A stretch of 64,000 bases of DNA, taken from PCC-7336 sp039817825. Lineage in GTDB: Bacteria > Cyanobacteriota > Cyanobacteriia > Thermostichales > PCC-7336. Position 1 is the first letter of the stretch. Every line of letters begins with the position of its first letter. Positions 18,365 to 27,475 of the stretch are shown here, one piece after another. Under the pieces are notes generated by a model. That model was not told the origin of the DNA. It did no database searches and worked only from the letters and a program-made list of their open reading frames with translations. The stretch lies in NCBI GenBank assembly GCA_039817825.1, contig JBCBVA010000002.1, positions 44,047-108,046 of the forward strand. The letters are read 5' to 3'. The position numbers were made by a program, and so were the translations under genes.

Positions 18365-20596
18365 TTAGGCAAGAGGGGCAATTGAGCAGGTATCGGGCTC
18401 GACAGAGTTATAGGGGTGGAGGTCAAACCAAAACGTACTGCCTTGTCCGGGCTCGCTATCCACTCGCACGTGAGTGTGATGTTTTTCTAAAATGTTGCGC
18501 ACGATCGACAACCCTAAGCCCGTTCCCTCGAGGGTATGGACGCGATTTTCGGCCCGGAAAAACCGATCGAAAATATTGTCTTGCGCGTCTTTTTCAATCC
18601 CAACGCCCGTGTCGATGACGGCCACACGCACGGTTTGGCGACCGGGGCGATCGAGCTGATGGCAGGATACGCGAATCGTTACCGCCCCACCCGATGGGGT
18701 GAACTTGAGGGCATTGCCAACTAAGTTGGTGAACACCTGCAGCAGCAAATCGTAGTTGCCCCACACCAGCGGCAAATTAGCTTCTAATTCCTGTTGAATA
18801 TCGATGCCTTTATCGCGGGCGTTTAGTCGGTAAGTCCGCAACGTTTGTTCGATCGGGTCGACAATGTCGATCGCGTCAAATTGGTAGTGACGCCCGGATT
18901 CCAAACGAGACAAATCCAGCACGTCGTTGACTAACCGGGTGAGGCGATCGGTCTCGCGATTGGCGGTATCCAGAAAATCGTGGCGTTCCTCAGGGCTAAT
19001 TTGCTCCCCAAATTCCTGCAGGGTTTCGATAAACGACTTGATATTGAATAGTGGGGTGCGCAGTTCGTGACTGACGTTGCTGATGAATTGGCTTTGGGCT
19101 TCGTTCAGCGAGGCTTCGCGAGTGATGTCCTGAACGGTCATCACAATCCCCTTCAGGTTGGCTCGCGTTCGATCCAGAACGGTCGATAGCAGCACCCGAA
19201 TAACTCGTCGCGTCGGCTCGGACAGGGTGATGCGGAATTCTTCTCCCTCGCGATCTCCCGCCATCATCTCGTAGAGCGGATCGGCCACTTCTAGCCGCAG
19301 GGGGTCCGGCAGGTAATCCAGCACGGGTTGTCCGGCGATCGCCTTCCCCTCCCAGTTGAACATCCGCAGCGCCGCCGGATTCACCCGCAAGATTTCTAAG
19401 TCCGGACCAATCAGCAGGGCACCATCCACGATGGTGGACACCAGAGTTTCCAGCTTTGCCTTCTCGGCCGTTAACTCCTCGATGTTCTGCTCTTCATAGC
19501 GTTGTAACCGCTCCGCCATCCGGTTAAAGCTGGAAATCAGTTGCCCCAGCTCCCCCCCAAACGGCAAATTGATCCGCTGCTGAAAATTTCCCGAGGCAAT
19601 CCCTTTTACACCGCTGACCAGCTCTTTCAACGGCTGGGTAATGGTAAGGGCATTGAATACGGCTCCTAAAATAGCCAGCACCCAAACCGCGACAAACACA
19701 CCAGTGGTGACGTTGCTGGTCAAGCTGGAGGATCGCAGCACGAGGGAATTGGGGTTGATTCCCAGACCTAACGTGCCGAGGAAGCGGTCCTCTTCGTAAA
19801 TGCCCACAAAAATATCGGTAACCCGGCCTTCCGGGGTTTCGTGCGATCGCACCAGAGGTACAGCCTCTGGGGGTCGCCGACCTTCCGGTAGCTGCAACCG
19901 ACGACTGATGGTCAACGACGTACTCAGGTCGGCACTGGAAAAGGGAATGCCGTAGTAAATGTCTCCATCGGGGTTGGCATAGAGCAGATAGCGAATGCTG
20001 GAGGTGCTTTGGAAATACTTGCGCGAGAGCTTGGCCACTTGGGCTTCCTCTCCATCGGCCACCAGTGGTGCCACATCGGCAGCCAGTAATAGCGCTAGAT
20101 CCTTACCGAAGCGGGTGTCGTTCAGTTGGGCATCCCGCTGGATCGTATCGACGGCCCAAAAGGTAAAGCCGCTAATCACAATCGATACGGCTAACGTGGC
20201 GGCAAACAACAGACGGGTTTCCAGGCGCAGCTCGCGACTGTATTCCTGCCACCATTGCCAGAATGCGGCAAACATCCCTGGAGATTCAGATGGCTCGTTA
20301 TCTTCGTTACTGCTATCGTCGTTCCAGCTCTCTTCGTTGACGCTTTTTTCGCTAGCAGTACCATCGGTACTCTTTAGACCCAAGGAATCTGGTTTTGAGG
20401 AGGGAGCTTCGGCGGAACGATCGTTGGGAGAGATAGAGTCGAGCGCTGAAGATGGTGACTCGGAGGATTCAGAGGTTGGCTCTGTAGATGGCCCCTCTGT
20501 TGCGAGTTCGGACACCAGCGATGGAGACTGCGACGCATCGGATTGCGGCAGTTCGGTGGGCGACGAGTCGGAATTCAACTGGACTTCAGAACTCAT
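18365..20596 (-). CDS. nblS: NblS/Hik33-type sensor histidine kinase with long N-terminal extension
   Basis: 743 residues. Order: Ser/Glu/Asp-rich tail 1-110, membrane helix 128-149, periplasmic sensor, second helix about 297-316, HAMP 318-370, PAS 385-495, HisKA with phosphorylated His510 in NVSHELRTPL, and HATPase with NLVGNALKFTPSGG, DTGVGI and GTGLGLSIV. The segment ETRLLFAATLAVSIVISGFTFWAVDTIQ and LNDTRFGKDLALLLAADVAPLV closely match NblS/Hik33 (DspA), the conserved cyanobacterial kinase for high light, cold, osmotic and nutrient stress that acts with RpaB. The family is usually near 660 residues as I recall, so the first 110 are extra. Confidence 0.88.
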   Translation of the reverse strand: MSSEVQLNSDSSPTELPQSDASQSPSLVSELATEGPSTEPTSESSESPSSALDSISPNDRSAEAPSSKPDSLGLKSTDGTASEKSVNEESWNDDSSNEDNEPSESPGMFAAFWQWWQEYSRELRLETRLLFAATLAVSIVISGFTFWAVDTIQRDAQLNDTRFGKDLALLLAADVAPLVADGEEAQVAKLSRKYFQSTSSIRYLLYANPDGDIYYGIPFSSADLSTSLTISRRLQLPEGRRPPEAVPLVRSHETPEGRVTDIFVGIYEEDRFLGTLGLGINPNSLVLRSSSLTSNVTTGVFVAVWVLAILGAVFNALTITQPLKELVSGVKGIASGNFQQRINLPFGGELGQLISSFNRMAERLQRYEEQNIEELTAEKAKLETLVSTIVDGALLIGPDLEILRVNPAALRMFNWEGKAIAGQPVLDYLPDPLRLEVADPLYEMMAGDREGEEFRITLSEPTRRVIRVLLSTVLDRTRANLKGIVMTVQDITREASLNEAQSQFISNVSHELRTPLFNIKSFIETLQEFGEQISPEERHDFLDTANRETDRLTRLVNDVLDLSRLESGRHYQFDAIDIVDPIEQTLRTYRLNARDKGIDIQQELEANLPLVWGNYDLLLQVFTNLVGNALKFTPSGGAVTIRVSCHQLDRPGRQTVRVAVIDTGVGIEKDAQDNIFDRFFRAENRVHTLEGTGLGLSIVRNILEKHHTHVRVDSEPGQGSTFWFDLHPYNSVEPDTCSIAPLA

Positions 20597-20749
20597 GGAT
20601 GGCGTAGTGCATCGCTTTTATCATGCCATGCTACAGAATTCGACAGAGGGCGGCTATTTTGTCGGTAGATTCGATGGCAGAACCAGACGTGTTAGGTCTT
20701 GCGATCTCGTCAATCGCACCATTCGACCACTCTATCTACAGCGATCTCC

Positions 20750-21151
20750 GTGACTCCATCTACTGCGCTCCTCAGTATTGCCACTCCCAATCTGCCCAGC
20801 ATGCAGGCGTTCTACTGCGCGCTGCTGGATACTCCGCCGGCGGTAGTTTTGGACAACACCTATCTAGAATTTCGTTTGGCAGGCTTCCGTTTGGGGTTGT
20901 ATCGATCCAACAATCCCGAATACCGCGCCTGTTTGGGAGCGAGTAGCCTCTGCTTACAAGTGGAGGATCTGGATGCCATGCTAGCCTTGCCTGTTTTGCA
21001 ATCGGTGTCGATATCGTCACTGCGATCGGAATTTCACGGTCGCGAAGTAGATTTTTGCGACCCGGACGGCAATCGCATTGTCATACACGAACCCTCCCAG
21101 GCTTTTTGGGATTTGATGCAAGTGAGATCTGATGCAATGACTGGCGACTGA
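20750..21151 (+). CDS. VOC-family (glyoxalase-like) protein
   Basis: About 133 residues from the GTG at 20750; the frame is open further upstream. The fold signature is seen as TALLSIATPNLPSMQAFYCALL at the start and VDFCDPDGNRIVIHEPS near the end, the usual layout of one glyoxalase/bleomycin-resistance/dioxygenase (vicinal oxygen chelate) domain. Such domains bind a metal with His and Glu ligands; here Glu in VIHEPS could be one, but an N-terminal His ligand is not evident, so catalysis is uncertain. Divergent from nblS. Confidence 0.75.
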   Translation: MTPSTALLSIATPNLPSMQAFYCALLDTPPAVVLDNTYLEFRLAGFRLGLYRSNNPEYRACLGASSLCLQVEDLDAMLALPVLQSVSISSLRSEFHGREVDFCDPDGNRIVIHEPSQAFWDLMQVRSDAMTGD

Positions 21152-21274
21152 ATCATGGGGACTGAGGGACAAGGGCTGTCATAAGGGAGAATACAGCGCT
21201 CGACAATGCGTGACAGGCCAGCGGGAGCCTGTGACAACTCGCTACGCTTGAAAAGAGTTACGCTAGAGGGCCTG

Positions 21275-21970
21275 ATGACAAAGCTATTGAGCGGAATTGT
21301 TGTTTGCATACTGTGTCTGGCCTGCTGGGGGAGCCCGGCGATCGCGCAAGATATCGAACGGGGGTTGACCGTGACGGGTGAGGGCTCGGTAGCTGTGCCC
21401 ACAGCCATTGCCACGATCCGATTGGGAGTCTCGCTAACGGGGGATTCTGCGGCAGACGTGCAGCGACAGGTGGCCGAACGAATGGATGCGTTAGTGAGCG
21501 AGCTACAAGACCTGGAAGTCGATAAGCTGCAAACGACCAGTATTTCTCTGTTCCCTGAATATTCCAACCGGGAGAACTCTCGCATTAATCGAGTTCGAGG
21601 CACCAACACCGTCCAGTTCGAGGTTCCTGTCGATCGGGCCGGAGACACCCTCGATAGTGCTGCACTGGCTGGGGCCTCTCAGATTGACTCGGTAACGTTT
21701 CGACCGGCTGATGACGATGCAGAAGCGGGACGAGATGAAGCGTTACGATTGGCAGTTGCCGATGCACTGGCACAAGCCGATGTCGTACTGGGGTCGCTAA
21801 CTCTAGAACGTCAGGCGATCCACAGCATCCAGATTAATAGCAACAGCTACAGTCCCGAACCCTATGAGCTGCAGCGATCGTGGTCGGCTAGTAGTGCAGA
21901 TGCAACTACTCCTGCGATTGGTGGGGACCAAACGATTAATGCAACCGTTACCCTAACCGTTCAATATTGA
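21275..21970 (+). CDS. Exported SIMPL-domain (DUF541) protein
   Basis: 231 residues. A signal peptide (MTKLLSGIVVCILCLACWGSPAIAQ) precedes a SIMPL domain: the start LTVTGEGSVAVPTAIATIRLGVSLTGDSAADVQ is characteristic. The C-terminus ATVTLTVQY closes the domain. SIMPL proteins (YggE, BP26 family) are periplasmic, form rings in some cases and are linked to oxidative stress; molecular role is unclear. GAGGG lies 4 bases before the ATG at 21275. Confidence 0.88.
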   Translation: MTKLLSGIVVCILCLACWGSPAIAQDIERGLTVTGEGSVAVPTAIATIRLGVSLTGDSAADVQRQVAERMDALVSELQDLEVDKLQTTSISLFPEYSNRENSRINRVRGTNTVQFEVPVDRAGDTLDSAALAGASQIDSVTFRPADDDAEAGRDEALRLAVADALAQADVVLGSLTLERQAIHSIQINSNSYSPEPYELQRSWSASSADATTPAIGGDQTINATVTLTVQY

Positions 21971-22228
21971 ATGGTTCTGGATTGAGTAGTTCTTGCGTGA
22001 GTAGTTACGGTGGCTATCTGAGACATTTGCGTTCGCATCAAGCAGATGATTTACAGATGAGCGATCGCCGCGGCCCCAAAAATTGAACCGAACGATTTAC
22101 TCCCCATCGCTCGGCCCAACTTTCTTGATGGTTTGTCAGCGTAGAAGCAATGAACGATCGCTCCCCCTCAAGCTGGCTGCAATACCTTCATTGGTTGATG
22201 GCACCTGCGCAGCCAGCCTGACACGTCA

Positions 22229-23263
22229 CTAATTGCTAAACAGGTCTCCAATTGGAGTCCCGGGAGCAACATCCTGGAAATTACTGCCAGTACCGCGAGA
22301 GGTCCAATGGGTGGTGATTGCTGCGTATGCCTCTGTCGGTAGACCGATATAACCCACACTGGTAGATAACTCAGCCGCGTTTTCCAGGTAGTAGTCCACA
22401 AATGCTTCCACCTGAGGTTTGCCCTCTGCCGAGGCCACATTCACGTAGATGAAGAGTGGACGGGCCAAAGGGTTATAGGTGCCATTTTCTACCGTTTCGG
22501 CAGACGGAACGACGCAGCCGTCACCGCCGTCAATTCCCACCACATTCAGAATTTCCTTGTTCTCCTCGTAGAATGCCAAGCCAAAGAATCCTAGTCCCCC
22601 TTCATTTCCGGAAACACCGGTCACAATCACGTTGTCGTCTTCGCTAGGGGTAAAGTCGGCGCGAATATCGTCTTCGTCAAGGATCGCTTCGTTGAAATAA
22701 TCGAACGTTCCGGAATCAACGCCAGGCGCATACAGAGACAGGGGAACATCTGGAAATCCGCCCCCTTCGATATCGGCCCAACTGGTGACCTCTCCCTCAG
22801 CATTGGAATTCCACACGAAATTAAGCTGCTCGGTGGTCAGACATTGGGTAAATTCGTTGTCTTTAGACGTAACAACGGCCAACCCATCAAACGCCACCGG
22901 TATTTCGACAAACTCGATGCCATTTGATTCGCACGTTTCAATTTCGCTTTCCTTGATCGGGCGAGAGGCGTTGGAGATATCGGTTTCGCCCACACAGAAT
23001 TTGGTGAATCCTCCCCCGCTGCCGCTGGTGCCAACCGAAACGTTCACTCCGGATTCAACGGATTGGAAGCTCTCTGCCGCAGCAATCGTTACTGGCCCCA
23101 CGGTACTAGACCCATCGGCAAGCACATCACCGGATAACGACGAACTACTCGTTGAAGACTGAGATGTACTGTCTGTGGAAGTGGTTGGCTGGTTGCCACC
23201 ACATGCGGTCACAATCGCTCCCAGGGATAGAGCTACGATTGAAAGCGATACTTTGGAGTTCAT
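22229..23263 (-). CDS. PstS/SphX-type phosphate-binding lipoprotein
   Basis: 344 residues from the ATG at 23263 (an in-frame GTG at 23284 is an alternative). Lipoprotein signal with lipobox VTAC and Cys21, a Ser/Thr linker, then a periplasmic binding protein: DGSSTVGPVT and GTSGSGGGFTKFC carry phosphate-contacting residues, followed by DISNASRPIKESE, GVDSGTFDYFNEAIL and GNEGGLGFFG. The family also includes SphX of cyanobacteria, which resembles this sequence. No pstC/A/B genes are next to it, as in stand-alone SphX. No convincing Pho box was found upstream. Confidence 0.88.
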   Translation of the reverse strand: MNSKVSLSIVALSLGAIVTACGGNQPTTSTDSTSQSSTSSSSLSGDVLADGSSTVGPVTIAAAESFQSVESGVNVSVGTSGSGGGFTKFCVGETDISNASRPIKESEIETCESNGIEFVEIPVAFDGLAVVTSKDNEFTQCLTTEQLNFVWNSNAEGEVTSWADIEGGGFPDVPLSLYAPGVDSGTFDYFNEAILDEDDIRADFTPSEDDNVIVTGVSGNEGGLGFFGLAFYEENKEILNVVGIDGGDGCVVPSAETVENGTYNPLARPLFIYVNVASAEGKPQVEAFVDYYLENAAELSTSVGYIGLPTEAYAAITTHWTSRGTGSNFQDVAPGTPIGDLFSN

Positions 23264-23674
23264 TGTTTTACGTTCACGAAACACTGACGGATCGTTCTAC
23301 CGACTCTGGTAGATGGCATTTGAGGCTAATTCCTGCCAATTGATAGGAGATATCGGTCTGTGGCTTCAACCTCAAGAACGAGATCGATGAATTCAAGTGT
23401 TGCGATCGCCCCGAGAGCTTAAAACTGCTCCCCAGTGGCACTGTGCTGCCCCGAGGACGCGTGACCAATATGTATATCAATCTATTGACAGCCACCTAGG
23501 ATGGAGTGCGGACAATCCGATATCAAATAAACTCAATTTTGTTTTATCGCACCAGATAGTATGAATACTTAGCCGAGTCGTATCGTTTGCACGTTTTACG
23601 ATGACAGCCTGTAGCAATAGTCTGGGAAACCACTAGTCGGCAGTGGAGCCCCTTGTCGAACGATAGTAAGACTG
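23264..23674. other. Intergenic stretch between the SGNH-like and PstS/SphX genes
   Basis: 411 bases, A/T-richer, containing the PstS/SphX 5' region. No gene, Pho box or clear terminator was recognised. Confidence 0.4.
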
Positions 23675-25150
23675 TCAAGGCTCTTCGGGGCGATCGCTGT
23701 TGGGATCGAACGGTCTGGGGAAGACCACCACGAGTTGCGTCACCTCCTCGAACAAGCGGTCAGCAACCACTGCGTTTCCCTCATCGGTCAAACTATCCGG
23801 GCTGCGAAATGCTTCGCTGTCCAGTTGGTTCATTGCTTCGTAGAGACTCAGCGCTGTAGTGTTGTCCGACCCCTCCGCTACCTCTTCTGCCACCTCTCCC
23901 AGTCGTCCGAACAGCTCCGCCATGCGAGTTTGGTAGGTGTTGTCCAATGCCAGCGCGATCTCTCGTTCTGTCGCACTCAGCACCTGCGGGTCGCGCCCAG
24001 ATAGTTCAGGCTGTACGACGATCAGAAGCTCGCTGTCCATTCCCGAGGTGAGTTGCGCCATCTGCTGCACCGTATTGCGATAGCGATTGAGACGCCGTTG
24101 TTGTTCGCTGTCGTTCATCGGTAAGTTGGCACTGGGCTCGTTACTGGAGATATCGCTAGTGGGGGTGTTGGCTCTAGGGCTTGTATCGCGCACTGCTGTG
24201 GAGGAGGACATCCATTGATTCAACCCCAGTACCGATCTCCACGCAGGTTCCGGCTCCGGATTTAACACGTAATAATCAAATCCACGCACGAGCGTTAGAT
24301 TGCTCAACCCTGCCTTCACTTGCTGCCAAGCCAACCGCCCCAATCCCATTTGCGATCGAGCGGTCAACCGCTCGATATCTACCCCTTCAGCTCCCCAGCG
24401 ATCGCCAGACAGAATCAGGTCCGCATATCCGTTGAGTACAACCACAATATCGGGGTCGTAGGCCGCCACGTGCTGCATGTACCAGGCCAGCTCGTTACCG
24501 GAGGCATACCCCGGAACGGCAGCATTGATAACCCGATAGGTCTCAGGGTGAACGCGCGGGGGGAGTGCCAGTACCTCCGAGACGCGATCGGCAAAAAATG
24601 GCAATTGTTCTGGCTGAAAGTCTTCCGGAGTATCCCGTTGGCGAGCCACCCGGTCATTGAGCCGTTCCTCCAACTGTTCTGCAATGGTGGTATCGTTACC
24701 CGAACTCAATTGGCCAAACGCCAGCGAGCCTCCCAAGAGAGCGATGCGAATTTCTCCCTCCGGCTTCTCCACCGCAATCTCGTCATCATCGCGAAATCCG
24801 CTGCTGTTGATGCTCCAATAGGTCGTGCTGCGATCGGGCACGAGCCGATAGCCCACCAGAGGATGATACGTTGCCGCAAGCTGGCCAGGTGGCCCCTCGG
24901 GTGTTACAGGACGTCCTTGGGGAGTGCGCAGCTCCAGGCGGTACGCCGTGACCGTCTCGGGTTCGTCTATCTGATTAAACTCGTCTGCAACCCCAGTTAC
25001 TCCAGTGATGAGGCGGGCGAAGCACTCCAAAGCGATCGGGACGCTGAGCACTATGAGCGCGCCTACTGCCAACCTCAGGACCAGAACGGTGCGGCGGCGA
25101 GGAGGACGCAGACGGTCTTGTCGCTGCAATCGTCGAGGTGGATGGGACAT
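23675..25150 (-). CDS. Membrane-anchored SGNH-hydrolase-like protein, catalytic His apparently lost
   Basis: 491 residues: a basic N-terminus, one membrane helix at about 21-45, then an SGNH/GDSL-like domain. Block I is IALLGGSLAFGQ with Ser142, VINAAVPGYASGNEL supplies the glycine block, and VVVLNGYADLILSGD the Asn block. The final block, normally DxxH, reads DSLTDEGN, with no His at the expected place. The low-complexity insert DTSPRANTPTSDISSNEPSANLP interrupts the domain. It may be a non-catalytic relative of esterases or O-acyl-modifying enzymes. Function is unknown. Confidence 0.7.
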   Translation of the reverse strand: MSHPPRRLQRQDRLRPPRRRTVLVLRLAVGALIVLSVPIALECFARLITGVTGVADEFNQIDEPETVTAYRLELRTPQGRPVTPEGPPGQLAATYHPLVGYRLVPDRSTTYWSINSSGFRDDDEIAVEKPEGEIRIALLGGSLAFGQLSSGNDTTIAEQLEERLNDRVARQRDTPEDFQPEQLPFFADRVSEVLALPPRVHPETYRVINAAVPGYASGNELAWYMQHVAAYDPDIVVVLNGYADLILSGDRWGAEGVDIERLTARSQMGLGRLAWQQVKAGLSNLTLVRGFDYYVLNPEPEPAWRSVLGLNQWMSSSTAVRDTSPRANTPTSDISSNEPSANLPMNDSEQQRRLNRYRNTVQQMAQLTSGMDSELLIVVQPELSGRDPQVLSATEREIALALDNTYQTRMAELFGRLGEVAEEVAEGSDNTTALSLYEAMNQLDSEAFRSPDSLTDEGNAVVADRLFEEVTQLVVVFPRPFDPNSDRPEEP

Positions 25151-25384
25151 ATTGCTAGTTCAAACAAGCATGAAACTTCATTCTGCCTGGCGGACAAAAG
25201 GATGTGCTCCCCGAATTCACCTCATCCTCCAACTATTTTATTGATGAGGGAACCAGCTCGGTTTAGAGCAAGGCGTGGCACTGGCATGGCAAATTGGCTA
25301 GCAGTCGAGGCTGTACCCTGTAGCTCAACCCTGTTACCGTCTAGCTAACTTCCGCGTTACCGCCAGCATACCCGCCCTCCTCCC

Positions 25385-26917
25385 ATGAATTGGATTGCCA
25401 TCCCCGATTGCCCGCACTATTGGTTGCAGCGGGCTAACGTTCCCGTCGCGCTCTTGGGGACGAGCGATCGCGTTGCTGGAGACTTCAATGCCACAGAGGA
25501 GGGCATTGCACTGCTGGATTTGCGTATTGCAGATGGCACGGTGGTGGAGATTCAGCCCCATGTCTGTCTAGGTGAGCTACCTGCTAGCGATCGGGAGATG
25601 GGGAGTGGTGCTGGTTTGCCGAAGAGCACTGGTTCGTCTGTAGGCGATACTCTCGCTCGAAACGAACCGCCAGCTGTAGTCGATCTCGCTGGGGGGATGG
25701 TGTGGCCCTGCTTGGTCGATTTGCACACCCATCTCGACAAGGGGCATATCTGGCCGCGCACCCCCAACCCTGACGGTACGTTTTGGACAGCACTCGATCG
25801 CGCCAGAGCCGATCGCGATCGCCATTGGACGGCGGAAGATCTATATCGCCGCATGGAATTTGGTCTCAAGTGCAGCTACGCCCACGGCACGGCAGTTGTC
25901 AGAACCCATCTCGATTCGTTCCAAGAGCAAGCCGCCACCAGTTGGCAGGTTTTTCGACAGCTCAGACAAGCATGGCAGAACACCATCGAGTTACAGGCCG
26001 CATCCATTCAACCGCTGGACGTCTATTTGACGCCACAGGGGGAAGCGTTAGCCGATCTCGTCGCAGACTCCGACGGACTATTGGGGGGAGTGCCGCAGAT
26101 GGGGCCGCAGTTGGCTGTCGCCTGCGATCGCTTGTTCGAGCTAGCGAAGGAACGCGACCTAGACATCGACCTGCATGTGGATGAAAGCGGCGATCCGAAC
26201 GATATTGCCCTACAGTACGTCGCCCGAGCTGCTATGCGACACGGATACGAGGGGCGAGTGGTATGCGGGCATTGCTGCAGCCTTGCGATCCAGCCTGCCG
26301 ATATCGTTCGCGACACTCTCCAACTGGTTGCCGATGCCGGTATTGCAGTGGTCAGTCTGCCCCAGTGCAACCTGTATCTCCAAGATCGCTACCAATCAGC
26401 TACGAGCCTCTTATCTACTAAGTCTTCCTCTACTACATCGTCTCTGGCCGTTACGCCTTTTCAGGCCGCCTCCCCTAACCCCGCCTTACTGCAACTCGCT
26501 GGAGGTCAGACCCCTCGCTGGAGGGGGGTGACGCTACTGCACGAACTCGATCGAGCGGGGGTTCCGGTAGCTGTGGCCAGCGACAACTGTCGCGATCCCT
26601 TTCATGCCTTCGGAGACCACGACATGCTGGAGGTATTCGCTTGGGCGGTGCGCATTGCTCATTTGGATATGTCCTACGGGGACTGGCCCGTTGCCGTAGC
26701 GCGCACTCCTGCACGGATATCGGGGGCCAAATCCTGCGGCACCATCGCTGTCGGCCAGCCAGCCAATTTAGTGGTGTGTCGCGGACGAAATTTTAGCGAA
26801 CTACTGGCTCGCCATCAGAGCGATCGCGTGGTCCTGCGCAATGGACTGGCTGTTTCAACCGTTCTGCCCTCCTACGCAGAGCTGGACGACCTGATGCTCG
26901 CACCGCGATCGGTTTGA
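25385..26917 (+). CDS. Cytosine-deaminase-like amidohydrolase
   Basis: 510 residues. Metal-dependent hydrolase of the cytosine deaminase branch: HTHLDKGH (metal ligands), DIDLHVDESGDP with a catalytic-type Glu, VVCGHCCSLA with His, and VASDNCRDPFHAFGDHDMLEV with the Asp ligand. The HxHLDKxH spacing and HVDE motif are those of CodA-type enzymes (cytosine to uracil), but substrates such as isocytosine or other N-heterocycles cannot be excluded. Two low-complexity inserts (about residues 75-100 and 335-365) lengthen it beyond the usual 420-430. Start at the ATG 25385; no ribosome site is obvious. Confidence 0.85.
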   Translation: MNWIAIPDCPHYWLQRANVPVALLGTSDRVAGDFNATEEGIALLDLRIADGTVVEIQPHVCLGELPASDREMGSGAGLPKSTGSSVGDTLARNEPPAVVDLAGGMVWPCLVDLHTHLDKGHIWPRTPNPDGTFWTALDRARADRDRHWTAEDLYRRMEFGLKCSYAHGTAVVRTHLDSFQEQAATSWQVFRQLRQAWQNTIELQAASIQPLDVYLTPQGEALADLVADSDGLLGGVPQMGPQLAVACDRLFELAKERDLDIDLHVDESGDPNDIALQYVARAAMRHGYEGRVVCGHCCSLAIQPADIVRDTLQLVADAGIAVVSLPQCNLYLQDRYQSATSLLSTKSSSTTSSLAVTPFQAASPNPALLQLAGGQTPRWRGVTLLHELDRAGVPVAVASDNCRDPFHAFGDHDMLEVFAWAVRIAHLDMSYGDWPVAVARTPARISGAKSCGTIAVGQPANLVVCRGRNFSELLARHQSDRVVLRNGLAVSTVLPSYAELDDLMLAPRSV

Positions 26918-26949
26918 CCTGAGTCGGTTTGATCTGAGTCGGTTTGACT
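26909..26949. repeat. 15 bp tandem repeat overlapping the amidohydrolase stop
   Basis: TGAGTCGGTTTGATC (26920-26934) and TGAGTCGGTTTGACT (26935-26949) follow a partial unit at 26909-26919 that contains the TGA stop. The next unit runs into the start of repeat copy B. Confidence 0.85.
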
Positions 26950-27475
26950 TGAGTTCGATTGCCCTCATCCCCAGCCCTTTTCCCCCAACCTCTCTCTTAC
27001 AAGGGGGAAAGGGACCAGAAGGTAAAACTCTGATGCTGTCGTTGTGCTGTGGGGCAACCATCCCACTCAAATACTCCTGTCGAACTGACGTTTTAACAGA
27101 ACCAATATCTCTTGGGATTGGTAAGAGTTCTGAGATGCTTTGCGTAGATTTATGTACACTACAATGCATCAAAGGATTACAATTATACGAACATAAGTAG
27201 AAACCCTGATGACTTGCTCTCGGTCTGCTGGCTTGGCGTGAGTTCTAAGCGCACACTCCAATCACATGTTTGGTACAGCTGTCTCTGGCTTGATAGCTGT
27301 ATCCGCATCGTTCCTAAGCATCGAGGTCCGTCACTGCCCGCAATGGTGCACTGACAGCCAAGTTGTAACTCTTGACAGCTAACGGGTGTTGACAGGCATT
27401 GCTCCTCACACCGCAAAGAGCCGAACGAGCTAAGCCATCTAGATAACAGTTCTTGGGATAGTCGGGATAGCTCAG
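26918..27475. other. Intergenic stretch with repeats, between amidohydrolase and the O-antigen-ligase fusion
   Basis: Contains the 15 bp tandem units and MITE-like copy B; the remaining 385 bases show no gene. Confidence 0.5.
26950..27090. repeat. Dispersed MITE-like repeat, copy B
   Basis: Starts TGAGTTCGATTGCCCTCATC and ends TCGAACTGACG, matching copy A at 9894-10025 in the ends and in the middle block CGTTGTGCTGTG. The internal hairpin arms read CCCTTTTCCCCC and GGGGGAAAGGG. A partial third match to the first 17 bases is at 63914-63930. Confidence 0.75.

Noticed and set aside
23264..23520. Pho box upstream of the PstS/SphX gene
   Set aside because: No pair or triplet of 8 bp CTTAACCT-like repeats with 3-base spacing was found.
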